This document shows, piece by piece, positions 1-7,625 of a stretch of DNA of 64,000 nucleotides. Under the pieces are notes generated by a model. That model was given only the letters and a program-made list of their open reading frames with translations, ran no database searches and was not told the DNA's origin. The first letter of the stretch is position 1, and every line of letters starts with the position of its first letter. The translations under genes were made by a program, and so were the position numbers. This stretch comes from Shewanella decolorationis S12 (GTDB lineage Bacteria; Pseudomonadota; Gammaproteobacteria; Enterobacterales; Shewanellaceae). Location of the stretch: positions 248,001 to 312,000 of the forward strand of contig NZ_AXZL01000076.1 in NCBI RefSeq assembly GCF_000485795.1. The letters run 5' to 3'.

Positions 1-1
1 A

Positions 2-433
2 GCGGGACAACCTATTACCTTATTGGGCGAAACCCAAGGCGATTACTCCAAAATTGTCGACCACAAGGGACGCGAAGGTTGGGTACCAACTAACATGATT
101 AGCGCTACCCCAAGTTTTCGCGAGCAAGTATCGTCACTCACCAGTGAACTGGCTCAAGCCAAAGCTAAACTGGACGAAGTGATGAGCTCAACCGATAACC
201 ATGCCGATGAAGTGGCCGAGCTTAAAGCCAAGTTGACCGACGCTGAGGCAATGTTGAGCAAAGCTACTCAAGAGCGCGACAGTTTGAAACTGGCCGCGGA
301 TAGCAGCGCTCAGGAAGCACAATTTGCCCTTTGGCGTGAAGGTGGTTTGATTGCCGCTGCCGGTTTAGTGGTGGGGGTGATTTTGGTGTATCTACCAAGA
401 CCGCAGCGCCGCAATAAAAAGCGTTGGATGTAA
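2..433 (+). CDS. SH3-domain membrane protein, C-terminal part (5' end outside window)
   Basis: The reading frame is already open at base 2 and ends at the TAA at 431-433, so the N-terminus (expected signal peptide and start of the SH3 domain) is missing. What is visible is the end of a bacterial SH3-like domain (GREGWVPTNMI), a helical region of about 75 residues rich in Ala, Glu and Lys that looks like a coiled coil, one hydrophobic helix (LIAAAGLVVGVILVYL) and a short basic tail (PRPQRRNKKRW). This order matches the TIGR04211/YgiM family of inner-membrane SH3 proteins. The exact function is not established; a periplasmic, envelope-associated role is inferred from the topology. A strong terminator follows. 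Confidence 0.8.
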   Translation, partial: AGQPITLLGETQGDYSKIVDHKGREGWVPTNMISATPSFREQVSSLTSELAQAKAKLDEVMSSTDNHADEVAELKAKLTDAEAMLSKATQERDSLKLAADSSAQEAQFALWREGGLIAAAGLVVGVILVYLPRPQRRNKKRWM

Positions 434-464
434 ATTTTTACGCAAATCCGCTGAAAGTAAAATC

Positions 465-497
465 AAAAGCCAGTGTTTTCAAACACTGGCTTTTTTG
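465..497 (+). terminator. Rho-independent terminator after the SH3 protein gene
   Basis: AAAAGCCAGTGTTT pairs with AAACACTGGCTTTTTT around a very short loop, followed by a T run. It lies 32 bp after the stop codon and separates this gene from putA. Confidence 0.9.
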
Positions 498-559
498 TCA
501 ATCGAGCGTTACATCTAGCGCGTAACAAGCTAATCAAACAATCTTCACATTCTTTCACG

Positions 560-625
560 CTATAGTGTTGTCCGTCACATTTTGGTTGTATAATCTGCGC
601 GCGCAAAGCTTCATATTGTATACAA
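560..625 (+). promoter_or_regulatory. Likely putA promoter region with a nearby palindrome
   Basis: A perfect TATAAT hexamer lies at 589-594. The upstream -35 candidates (TTGTCC at 568-573 or TGTTGT at 566-571) are weak, with spacings of 15 and 17 bp. A short palindrome, TTGTATACAA at 616-625, follows about 25 bp downstream and could be an operator. Regulation is inference: this PutA lacks the N-terminal ribbon-helix-helix domain of self-regulating PutA proteins, so a separate regulator would be needed. Confidence 0.45.
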
Positions 626-706
626 AATATCAAATGCGTTTCGCGCCCCCCATTTTTGTTTCAACAATAGAGCCGAAAACAACTGGCCAAGATGGAAGCG
701 ATTACT

Positions 707-3700
707 ATGTTCAAAGCGAGTGAAGTGCTGGCAGGCCGCTACGATTCTGCCAATCTCGACGAACTGTTCAAAGCCGTCACCGACAACTACATTGTCGATG
801 AAGAACAATACTTGTCAGAGCTAATCAAACTAGTGCCCTCCAGTGATGAAGCCATCGAGCGCGTCACTCGTCGTGCCCACGAACTGGTCAACAAAGTTCG
901 TCAATTCGATAAGAAAGGTTTAATGGTTGGCATCGACGCCTTCCTGCAGCAATACAGCTTAGAAACACAGGAAGGGATTATCCTGATGTGTTTAGCCGAA
1001 GCCCTGCTGCGTATTCCCGATGCGGCCACCGCCGACGCCTTAATTGAAGACAAACTCTCAGGCGCAAAATGGGATGAACACTTAAGCAAGAGCGATTCGG
1101 TGCTGGTTAACGCCTCCACTTGGGGCCTAATGCTCACTGGCAAAATCGTCAAACTCGATAAAAAAATCGATGGTACGCCAAGCAACCTGTTAAGCCGTTT
1201 AGTGAATCGTTTAGGTGAGCCTGTGATCCGCCAAGCCATGATGGCGGCGATGAAGATCATGGGTAAGCAGTTCGTTCTCGGCCGCACCATGAAAGAAGCG
1301 CTCAAGAACAGCGAAGACAAGCGTAAATTAGGTTACACCCACTCTTACGACATGCTGGGTGAAGCTGCGCTGACGCGTAAAGATGCCGAAAAATACTTTA
1401 ACGATTATGCCAATGCGATTACTGAGTTAGGCGCGCAAAGCTATAACGAAAACGAATCACCACGCCCAACGATTTCTATCAAGCTGTCAGCACTGCACCC
1501 ACGTTACGAAGTCGCTAATGAAGACCGTGTGCTGACCGAGCTGTATGACACAGTTATTCGCTTAATTAAGTTAGCCCGTGGCTTAAATATCGGTATTTCT
1601 ATCGATGCCGAAGAAGTTGACCGCCTCGAACTATCATTAAAACTGTTCCAAAAACTGTTTAATTCTGAAGCCACTAAGGGTTGGGGCTTACTCGGTATCG
1701 TAGTGCAAGCTTACTCTAAGCGTGCTCTGCCGGTGCTGGTATGGTTAACCCGTCTAGCGAAAGAGCAAGGCGATGAAATTCCGGTTCGCTTAGTAAAAGG
1801 CGCTTACTGGGATAGCGAGCTGAAATGGGCACAACAAGCTGGTGAAGCAGCATACCCACTCTACACCCGCAAAGCTGGTACCGACGTATCATACTTAGCC
1901 TGTGCGCGTTATCTGTTATCCGACGCCACCCGCGGCGCGATTTATCCCCAATTTGCCAGCCACAACGCGCAAACCGTTGCGGCAATTTCCGATATGGCGG
2001 GCGATCGTAACCACGAATTCCAACGTCTACACGGCATGGGACAAGAGTTGTACGACACCATTCTGTCGGAAGCGGGCGCGAAAGCAGTGCGTATCTACGC
2101 TCCAATCGGTGCCCATAAGGATCTGCTGCCCTACTTAGTGCGTCGCCTGCTAGAAAACGGCGCCAACACTTCATTCGTGCACAAACTGGTCGACCCGAAA
2201 ACGCCTATTGAGTCTTTAGTGGTTCACCCACTGAAAACCCTGACAGGCTACAAAACCCTGGCTAACAACAAAATCGTTTTACCTACCGACATCTTCGGTA
2301 GCGATCGCAAAAATTCCAAGGGACTCAATATGAACATCATTTCAGAAGCAGAGCCATTCTTCGCGGCCTTAGACAAATTCAAATCGACGCAGTGGCAAGC
2401 GGGCCCTCTGGTTAATGGTCAAACCTTAACTGGCGAACACAAAACCGTGGTGAGCCCATTCGATACCACTCAAACTGTGGGTCAAGTAGCTTTTGCGGAC
2501 AAAGCTGCTATCGAACAAGCTGTGTCTTCTGCCCATGCAGCTTTCGCCTCTTGGACACGTACGCCTGTTGAAGTGCGCGCCTCGGCACTGCAAAAGCTGG
2601 CGGATCTGTTAGAAGAAAACCGCGAAGAACTGATTGCTCTGTGTACCCGTGAAGCGGGCAAGAGCATTCAAGACGGTATCGATGAAGTGCGTGAAGCCGT
2701 AGACTTCTGCCGCTACTACGCGGTGCAAGCTAAGAAGCTGATGTCAAAACCTGAACTGCTCCCAGGCCCAACGGGTGAGTTAAACGAACTCTTCCTTCAA
2801 GGTCGCGGTGTGTTCGTGTGTATCAGCCCATGGAACTTCCCACTCGCTATCTTCTTAGGCCAAGTATCGGCAGCCCTCGCTGCGGGTAACACTGTCGTTG
2901 CTAAACCTGCTGAACAGACTTCAATCATTGGTTACCGCGCAGTGCAGCTTGCACACCAAGCGGGTATTCCAACGGACGTGCTGCAATATCTACCCGGCAC
3001 AGGTGCTACCGTAGGTAACGCACTGACGGCAGATGAGCGCATCGGCGGCGTATGTTTTACCGGTTCAACTGGCACAGCCAAACTCATCAACCGCACACTG
3101 GCCAACCGTGAAGGCGCCATCATTCCGTTAATCGCCGAAACTGGTGGTCAAAACGCTATGGTGGTTGACTCTACTTCTCAGCCAGAACAAGTGGTTAACG
3201 ATGTAGTGTCTTCATCCTTCACCAGTGCGGGTCAACGCTGCTCGGCACTGCGTGTACTCTTCCTGCAGGAAGATATTGCAGACCGCGTTATCGATGTACT
3301 CCAAGGTGCGATGGACGAGTTAGTAATTGGCAACCCAAGTTCAGTGAAAACCGACGTGGGCCCAGTTATTGATGCGACCGCGAAGGCTAACCTTGACGCC
3401 CATATCGACCACATCAAGCAAGTCGGTAAGCTGATCAAGCAAATGCCATTGCCTGCTGGTACTGAGAATGGTCACTTTGTGTCACCAACTGCCGTTGAAA
3501 TCGATTCTATCAAAGTGCTTGAAAAAGAACACTTTGGTCCAATCCTACACGTGATCCGTTACAAGGCATCTGAACTTGCCCATGTGATCGATGAAATCAA
3601 CAGCACAGGCTTTGGCTTAACCTTAGGTATCCACAGCCGTAACGAAGGTCATGCCCTCGAAGTCGCTGACAAGGTTAACGTAGGTAACGTGTACATCAAC

Positions 3701-3886
3701 CGTAACCAAATCGGCGCGGTCGTTGGCGTACAGCCTTTCGGCGGCCAAGGTCTGTCGGGCACAGGTCCAAAAGCCGGTGGTCCACACTACTTAACTCGCT
3801 TCGTGACTGAAAAAACTCGCACTAACAACATCACCGCCATCGGTGGTAATGCGACTCTACTGTCACTGGGTGATAGCGACGCCTGA
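707..3886 (+). CDS. putA: Bifunctional proline dehydrogenase / L-glutamate-gamma-semialdehyde dehydrogenase
   Basis: It converts proline to glutamate in two steps: FAD-dependent oxidation to pyrroline-5-carboxylate passing electrons to quinone, then NAD-dependent oxidation of the semialdehyde. The N-terminal half is the PRODH barrel (RLVKGAYWDSELK and the RRLLENGANTSF segment). The C-terminal half is an aldehyde dehydrogenase with FTGSTGTAKL, catalytic Glu811 in ETGGQN and nucleophile Cys845 in GQRCSALR. At about 1060 residues it is a short-type PutA, without the DNA-binding domain and C-terminal extension of the E. coli enzyme. The frame also has an ATG at 692, but GGAAG at 694-698 lies 8 nt before the ATG at 707 and the protein then begins MFKASEVLAG, so 707 is preferred. 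It is monocistronic, with a terminator behind it. Confidence 0.97.
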   Translation: MFKASEVLAGRYDSANLDELFKAVTDNYIVDEEQYLSELIKLVPSSDEAIERVTRRAHELVNKVRQFDKKGLMVGIDAFLQQYSLETQEGIILMCLAEALLRIPDAATADALIEDKLSGAKWDEHLSKSDSVLVNASTWGLMLTGKIVKLDKKIDGTPSNLLSRLVNRLGEPVIRQAMMAAMKIMGKQFVLGRTMKEALKNSEDKRKLGYTHSYDMLGEAALTRKDAEKYFNDYANAITELGAQSYNENESPRPTISIKLSALHPRYEVANEDRVLTELYDTVIRLIKLARGLNIGISIDAEEVDRLELSLKLFQKLFNSEATKGWGLLGIVVQAYSKRALPVLVWLTRLAKEQGDEIPVRLVKGAYWDSELKWAQQAGEAAYPLYTRKAGTDVSYLACARYLLSDATRGAIYPQFASHNAQTVAAISDMAGDRNHEFQRLHGMGQELYDTILSEAGAKAVRIYAPIGAHKDLLPYLVRRLLENGANTSFVHKLVDPKTPIESLVVHPLKTLTGYKTLANNKIVLPTDIFGSDRKNSKGLNMNIISEAEPFFAALDKFKSTQWQAGPLVNGQTLTGEHKTVVSPFDTTQTVGQVAFADKAAIEQAVSSAHAAFASWTRTPVEVRASALQKLADLLEENREELIALCTREAGKSIQDGIDEVREAVDFCRYYAVQAKKLMSKPELLPGPTGELNELFLQGRGVFVCISPWNFPLAIFLGQVSAALAAGNTVVAKPAEQTSIIGYRAVQLAHQAGIPTDVLQYLPGTGATVGNALTADERIGGVCFTGSTGTAKLINRTLANREGAIIPLIAETGGQNAMVVDSTSQPEQVVNDVVSSSFTSAGQRCSALRVLFLQEDIADRVIDVLQGAMDELVIGNPSSVKTDVGPVIDATAKANLDAHIDHIKQVGKLIKQMPLPAGTENGHFVSPTAVEIDSIKVLEKEHFGPILHVIRYKASELAHVIDEINSTGFGLTLGIHSRNEGHALEVADKVNVGNVYINRNQIGAVVGVQPFGGQGLSGTGPKAGGPHYLTRFVTEKTRTNNITAIGGNATLLSLGDSDA

Positions 3887-3910
3887 GTCCTAATGACTTA
3901 TTGATAAACG

Positions 3911-3937
3911 AAAGCCAGACTCTGTCTGGCTTTTTTA
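3911..3937 (+). terminator. Rho-independent terminator after putA
   Basis: AAAGCCAGAC-TCT-GTCTGGCTTTTTT: a near-perfect hairpin with a T run, 25 bp after the putA stop. Confidence 0.93.
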
Positions 3938-3951
3938 TTTACGTTAATCAA

Positions 3952-4200
3952 AATCAAAGTCGTGGGGCTTTACCCCACACCCGACCAAAAGGGGAAAAGC
4001 GCCTGTTCCCCTTTTGGAAATCCCCCGGCGTCCCTAGCGAAGTGACATGCATTGGTTAGTGGCTTCGTGCTTATTCGAAAATCGCTAACGCTTCCGATGG
4101 TACATCCTGTACCCCGAAAGCTAGCAAGGCATCCATGCCTCGCTCACGCGATTTTCTTCAACGCCCTTCAGCAACTTCGCAGGGGAAGGTGAACTTCTGT
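3952..4200 (+). repeat. Hairpin-rich ~250 bp element, left copy (inverted partner at 5549-5800)
   Basis: This element is the diverged reverse-complement partner of 5549-5800. Shared blocks include AATCAAAGTCGTGGGGCTT, ACCCCACACCCGACCAA, CCTAGCGAAGT, ACATGCATT, CGAAAGCTAGC and GCAACTTCGCAGGGGAAGGT. Between them are hairpins whose sequence differs from the partner while pairing is kept. At 3985-4017 the stem is CCAAAAGGGGAA/TTCCCCTTTTGG. At 4127-4140 it is AGGCAT/ATGCCT. At about 3962-3978 it is GTGGGG/CCCCAC. No open reading frame explains it. It could be a mobile DNA element or a structured RNA; I do not recognise it as a named family. Confidence 0.85.
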
Positions 4201-4257
4201 GGTCAGGGTGTTGGCAGTTAATTCCAAAAGAGTTATGCATTTCCCATATTTATTTGC

Positions 4258-4288
4258 CAAATTTAACAATGGGTGCCTTAATAAATCA
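4258..4288 (+). repeat. Short inverted repeat B, left copy
   Basis: AAATTTAACAATGGGTG, followed by CCTTAATAAAT, recurs in reverse complement at 5835-5866 with about two mismatches. The two copies enclose the AT-rich gene and the right 250 bp element but not the left one. A shorter echo (TAATGGGTGCTAAG) occurs near 4328. The rest of 4200-4460 is AT-rich with nothing else recognised. Confidence 0.65.
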
Positions 4289-4460
4289 ACTCGCTTTTCT
4301 GCATGAAAAAAATATTGAAACCCACTGTAATGGGTGCTAAGTTACTGACATATTTTAATTATTAAATCACATTATTCAATTGCTCAGTCTATTACAGCCT
4401 ATGTTTCATTAGAACACAATTAGCTTTCTTGTATGACTTATCTTAATTTGGGCTTTAAAA

Positions 4461-4631
4461 ATGAAAAAATTATTATTAGATACAGAGTTATCTGTTAGGT
4501 ATGGTCCTTGCTACGCAATTGATAATTTAATCATAAATAAGGCTTGGCTCTCATACGTCATTTACTTTGACACAATTATTATTCTTATGGCTGAGATGAA
4601 TAACTTGCCAAAAAAAATTGGTGAAAGTTGA
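4461..4631 (+). CDS. N-terminal fragment of the AT-rich unknown gene (frame ends at TGA after an A8 run)
   Basis: An ATG at 4461 opens a 56-codon frame (MKKLLLDTELSVRYG...) that ends in ...NNLPKKIGES-stop. At 4610-4617 there is a run of eight A. Reading one A fewer would join this frame to the downstream one as ...NLPKK-LVKVEEYPIKEL..., giving one protein of about 323 residues. Base composition is the same as the downstream frame, so they are probably one gene broken by a one-base change, a sequencing error, or a slippage-controlled gene. No convincing ribosome binding site precedes the ATG, and no known domain was recognised. Confidence 0.5.
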   Translation: MKKLLLDTELSVRYGPCYAIDNLIINKAWLSYVIYFDTIIILMAEMNNLPKKIGES

Positions 4632-5433
4632 AGAGTACCCAATAAAGGAACTAGCAAACCTCAAGGTTACGGAACTCCCTATAACTGATCCATTAGAAAC
4701 TAAACTGCGTTCAATACTATTCTGTATCGAAAATGAAATTGTTTTTTGTTCTACAGAAGGTGATAGCCGCTCTGAAAGAGAACGTCTTATCAATGAAGCA
4801 GGGAAGAATGTAACTGAATCTATTAACTTCCTAAAAAAATCATTTCTAACTATTGATATAATACAATTTATTATATTTAATCCAATCACTGTAGAAGGAG
4901 GATTTTCAGACTCTCTGCTTAAAGTCATTACTGAGTACAAAGAATCAGATCACATGCCAATTTTAAGGGATGGTATTGAGGCGATTGTTAAAAGTAATGA
5001 AGGTAATTATTATTTAACTGAAGATATAAAAAGAAATATCCAATCAAATTTGATTATAAATCAATCTAAGATACTTGACTTATTGGACTTTAATAAAATA
5101 ATGACTTTCGATTTAAAGTCTCTTTTATCTGATGGCATATCTACAGTTGGTGGCCTTTTAACACCTTTCCTTCCCCTAAGTACAATACTAGAAATCTATA
5201 CTTACATTAAGAATAAAAAAACAATTTCCAACAACCATGAAATTTTATTTACACTGTCTGTAATGTACCTTCAAAAAATTATTACTCAAAATATTGGGCA
5301 TGAAATTAATAAGCAATGTAACATATGCAAATTAACTTCTATCGAAATTGACAACATTAACGAAAATGAAGTTAATAACTTTATATTTAAATCAACAGAA
5401 TATTTTTGCCCGACCATCTTCGTTATTATTTAG
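4618..5433 (+). CDS. AT-rich hypothetical protein between two inverted elements
   Basis: I do not recognise this protein of about 271 residues. Its only possible starts are TTG at 4618 or GTG at 4621, neither with a clear Shine-Dalgarno sequence, which supports the view that it is the main part of a gene beginning at 4461. It is rich in Ile, Asn, Lys and Leu, with one hydrophobic stretch near the middle (GGLLTPFLPLSTILEIYTYI) and a Cys-x2-Cys pair (CNICKL) near the C-terminus. Base composition is far more AT-rich than putA and later genes, so recent transfer is likely. It is the only gene in the interval bounded by the inverted elements at 3952-4200 and 5549-5800. A cargo or defence role is only a guess from context. 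Confidence 0.6.
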   Translation: MVKVEEYPIKELANLKVTELPITDPLETKLRSILFCIENEIVFCSTEGDSRSERERLINEAGKNVTESINFLKKSFLTIDIIQFIIFNPITVEGGFSDSLLKVITEYKESDHMPILRDGIEAIVKSNEGNYYLTEDIKRNIQSNLIINQSKILDLLDFNKIMTFDLKSLLSDGISTVGGLLTPFLPLSTILEIYTYIKNKKTISNNHEILFTLSVMYLQKIITQNIGHEINKQCNICKLTSIEIDNINENEVNNFIFKSTEYFCPTIFVII

Positions 5434-5548
5434 AAACAAGAAAGTTTCACAAATTAATGGGTAAGCCACTATTAAAACATTTAATATCGTCCAAATAAAA
5501 GACAGGACAGGCGCAGATCTTTAGGAATTAATAGTTCGCACTGTTGCG

Positions 5549-5800
5549 ACAGGAGTTCACCTTCCCCTGCGAAGTTGCCGCAGGGCGTTGGAATAAATTG
5601 CGTGAGTCCGGTCATGGATGACCGGCTAGCTTTCGTAGGTACAGGGACGTTGCCTTCGGAAGCGATAGCAATTTATCCATAAGACCAAGGCTAGTACCTA
5701 ATGCATGTAACTTCGCTAGGAGCGTCTTGGAGAATCCAAGGAGGATAGGACGAGCAGTCCTCCTTGGTCGGGTGTGGGGTGAAGCCCCACGACTTTGATT
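5549..5800 (-). repeat. Hairpin-rich ~250 bp element, right copy (inverted)
   Basis: This is the reverse-complement partner of 3952-4200. Its hairpins sit at the equivalent places but with different bases. The stem at 5736-5767 is CCAAGGAGGA/TCCTCCTTGG, and the stem at 5608-5625 is CCGGTCAT/ATGACCGG. The outer end carries GTGGGG-TGAA-GCCCCAC. A further stem, CCCTGCG/CGCAGGG, lies at the gene-proximal end. Compensating changes in the stems argue that the structure itself is selected. Confidence 0.85.
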
Positions 5801-5834
5801 CACCTCGGCCGCAAGGCCGCAATCTAAAGGGAAT

Positions 5835-5866
5835 TTATTGAGACACCCATTGTTAAATTTCTCAAA
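5835..5866 (-). repeat. Short inverted repeat B, right copy
   Basis: ATTTATTGAGACACCCATTG, continuing into TTAAATTT, is the reverse complement of 4258-4288 apart from about two positions. It lies outside the right 250 bp element, so the arrangement is A, B, gene, A-inverted, B-inverted. Confidence 0.65.
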
Positions 5867-5886
5867 GTGATGTTAGGTGCAAGTCT

Positions 5887-6245
5887 GTTTGCTGTGCATG
5901 ATGAGCAAACAGCGCGAAATCGAGAGGAGTTCATATCTCCTAGGAGTTGCCGCAGGGCATTTTCGTTTGTTACGTAAGCTAGGCATGGTCATTCTCGTGC
6001 ATCTGACCCATAGGGAAATGTCAGAATGATGTATGGAACATCATTGACCATGCACTTCACGACATTCAAGCATCCTGCCTATCAGATGCCAAGATAGCGT
6101 CAGTCGAATCAGACATCAGATGACGCTAATGTTAGATAGGTGAGCCAAGGCGATTTGCGAAGACGACCGTCCGCCCCATGGACGGGGCGGTCGAGCATCC
6201 ACGGACGGACTCGCTGCGTGTCGGTGAGCGAATGCCGTGGCGAAC
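5887..6245. repeat. Array of nested palindromes, including a degenerate third relative of the hairpin element
   Basis: Stems follow one another. GTTTGCT (5887-5893) pairs with AGCAAAC (5904-5910). A block at 5926-5960 (GAGTTCATATCTCC, GTTGCCGCAGGGCA) resembles the gene-proximal end of the right 250 bp element. GCATGGTCA (5983-5991) pairs with TGACCATGC (6045-6053), with CTGAC/GTCAG inside. CCTATC (6078-6083) pairs with GATAGG (6135-6140), enclosing TAGCGTCA (6095-6102) with TGACGCTA (6121-6128). CCACGG (6199-6204) pairs with CCGTGG (6235-6240), enclosing CGCT/AGCG. No credible coding region is present. From 6245 to 6551 nothing further was recognised apart from the likely promoter area of the next gene. 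Confidence 0.75.
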
Positions 6246-6551
6246 CACTTTCGGGAGATATTTGTAAACATTAAACACACAACGGCTATAGTTACAAAGT
6301 CTTCCTCAATCAGCACTCGGCTACGAGATATACCCAACGCATTTTTCTCACTCACTTACCTCATATAAGTTTCCTCAAAACTGAGTCTCACTAAGCAAGA
6401 GGTTTCAAAGCCAATGTGAGCGGCTTCAAATTGTGAATAGGCGAGATTTGAAAGCGATATGGGGGGATTGCGCCTAAGAGATAAAAACCTTCATAATCGC
6501 CATTCAATCAATGATTTTTTACTTTCTCAAAGTCACTTTCTCAAGGCAACT

Positions 6552-7286
6552 ATGACATTCTCGCTATTAGATATTTCTGCATTAACGTGGTTTATCGTTT
6601 CTTGGGCTGGCTATACCGCTTTTGCCCGACGCAAGGCGAAGGATACCGACTGTATTGCCCGTGGCCTGCATAAGCACAGGATCTACTGGATGCTCGAGCT
6701 GATGACTCGAGGTGTGCGCGTCGGCGATGCGGCGTTATTAGCGAACCTTGAGCGTAATATTGCCTTTTTTGCCTCGACTACGCTGTTCGTGCTCGCGGGG
6801 GTATTAACCTTATTTGCCCAGGTAGAACGCCTCGAAGCCGTGATCGCGACTATTCCCTATGCCACACCACCGAACCACTCCTTAGTCCAAGTTAAGTTGG
6901 CGCTGTTGGTAGTGATCTTCGTGATGGCGTTTTTCCAATTTACTTGGTCGATGCGCCAATACGGCTTTGTAAACGTGATGATTGGCGCTGGCCCCATGGA
7001 TAGCGAAGGCGCAAACGACAACCTCAAAGCCTACGCGCGGCAAATGGCGACGGTGCAAGACCAAGCCGCCCATTCCTATAACTATGGTTTGCGGGCTTAC
7101 TACTTTTCGATGGCCGTGCTCTGCTGGTTTGTGCACCCTATCCTATTTATTTTGGCCAGCCTGTTTGTGGTGGTCACCCTCTATCGCCGCGAATTTAAAT
7201 CCCGCGCCGTGATAGCCATTACCGCCGCCAAGGCACATTTAGGCAGCGAATATCTGGCGCGAGAAACCCAGCGCCAATCTAAGTAG
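6552..7286 (+). CDS. DUF599 family inner-membrane protein
   Basis: This is a 244-residue membrane protein with four hydrophobic segments: at the N-terminus (ISALTWFIVSWAGYTAF), near residues 85-105 (FASTTLFVLAGVLTLFA), 120-145 (ALLVVIFVMAFFQFTWS) and 195-225 (MAVLCWFVHPILFILASLFVV). The pattern and the central RGVRVGDAALLANLERNIAFFAS motif fit the DUF599 family, whose function is unknown. The frame could start at 6459, but the ATG at 6552 gives the usual family length and has AAGG five bases upstream. It appears to be transcribed alone. Confidence 0.85.
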   Translation: MTFSLLDISALTWFIVSWAGYTAFARRKAKDTDCIARGLHKHRIYWMLELMTRGVRVGDAALLANLERNIAFFASTTLFVLAGVLTLFAQVERLEAVIATIPYATPPNHSLVQVKLALLVVIFVMAFFQFTWSMRQYGFVNVMIGAGPMDSEGANDNLKAYARQMATVQDQAAHSYNYGLRAYYFSMAVLCWFVHPILFILASLFVVVTLYRREFKSRAVIAITAAKAHLGSEYLARETQRQSK

Positions 7287-7380
7287 CCCCAGCCAACTTA
7301 AGACTGCGCCAGTAAAGCGCAGTTTAATTCTTGTTCTATACTCATTGGGTTAATCACCAATCAATAAGTGGGAGTGAGCC

Positions 7381-7560
7381 ATGAGTGATAATCTGTTAAC
7401 TGTGGATGAAGTGTGCAAGTTGCTGGATAAGAGCCCGGCAACGATTAAACGCTATGCGCGGGAAAACCTACTCAGCAGCGTGAAAGACGGTGAAGAATTG
7501 CGATTCCCCGAAGAAGAGGTTAAACGTTATTTAGCCTTTTCTCAGCGCTTAGGAAAATAA
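7381..7560 (+). CDS. Small helix-turn-helix DNA-binding protein
   Basis: A 59-residue protein starting at ATG 7381, with a good purine-rich site (GGGAGTGAG) just upstream. The sequence TVDEVCKLLDKSPATIKRYARENLL followed by LRFPEEEVKRYL is the winged-helix layout of MerR/excisionase-like helix-turn-helix proteins (HTH_17 type): helix, recognition helix, then a hairpin ending in an arginine-phenylalanine-proline motif. It probably binds DNA as a small regulator. No mobile element lies next to it, so an excisionase role is not supported. Confidence 0.8.
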   Translation: MSDNLLTVDEVCKLLDKSPATIKRYARENLLSSVKDGEELRFPEEEVKRYLAFSQRLGK

Positions 7561-7625
7561 GCCATCATAAACACGTTTTCATGATTCATCCCCAAATGGA
7601 CTTGGGATGTATCCACGCAAAACGA

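Noticed and set aside
692..808. Overlapping opposite-strand and alternative-frame reading frames within putA, cydDC, rlhA and the subtilase gene
   Set aside because: All are shadows of strongly coding frames with recognised domains; none has its own ribosome binding site or family match.
5612..5803. Minus-strand frame of 63 codons inside the right hairpin element
   Set aside because: It lies entirely within the inverted, hairpin-forming repeat, has no ribosome binding site and no family resemblance; the partner copy does not keep the frame.
4258..5880. Integron gene cassette with attC-like sites (ATTTAAC near 4259, GTTAAAT and GTTAGGT near 5855-5879)
   Set aside because: Single 7-base matches occur often by chance in AT-rich DNA. 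No properly spaced RYYYAAC...GTTRRRY pair with inner L boxes was found, and no integrase is present.
6116..6355. Minus-strand frame of 79 codons in the palindrome array
   Set aside because: It spans several hairpins and reads low-complexity residues produced by the stems; no start signal or homology.
7381..7560. Excisionase of an integrated element
   Set aside because: The helix-turn-helix resembles excisionases, but no integrase, attachment-site repeat or phage gene lies nearby; a small chromosomal regulator is simpler.
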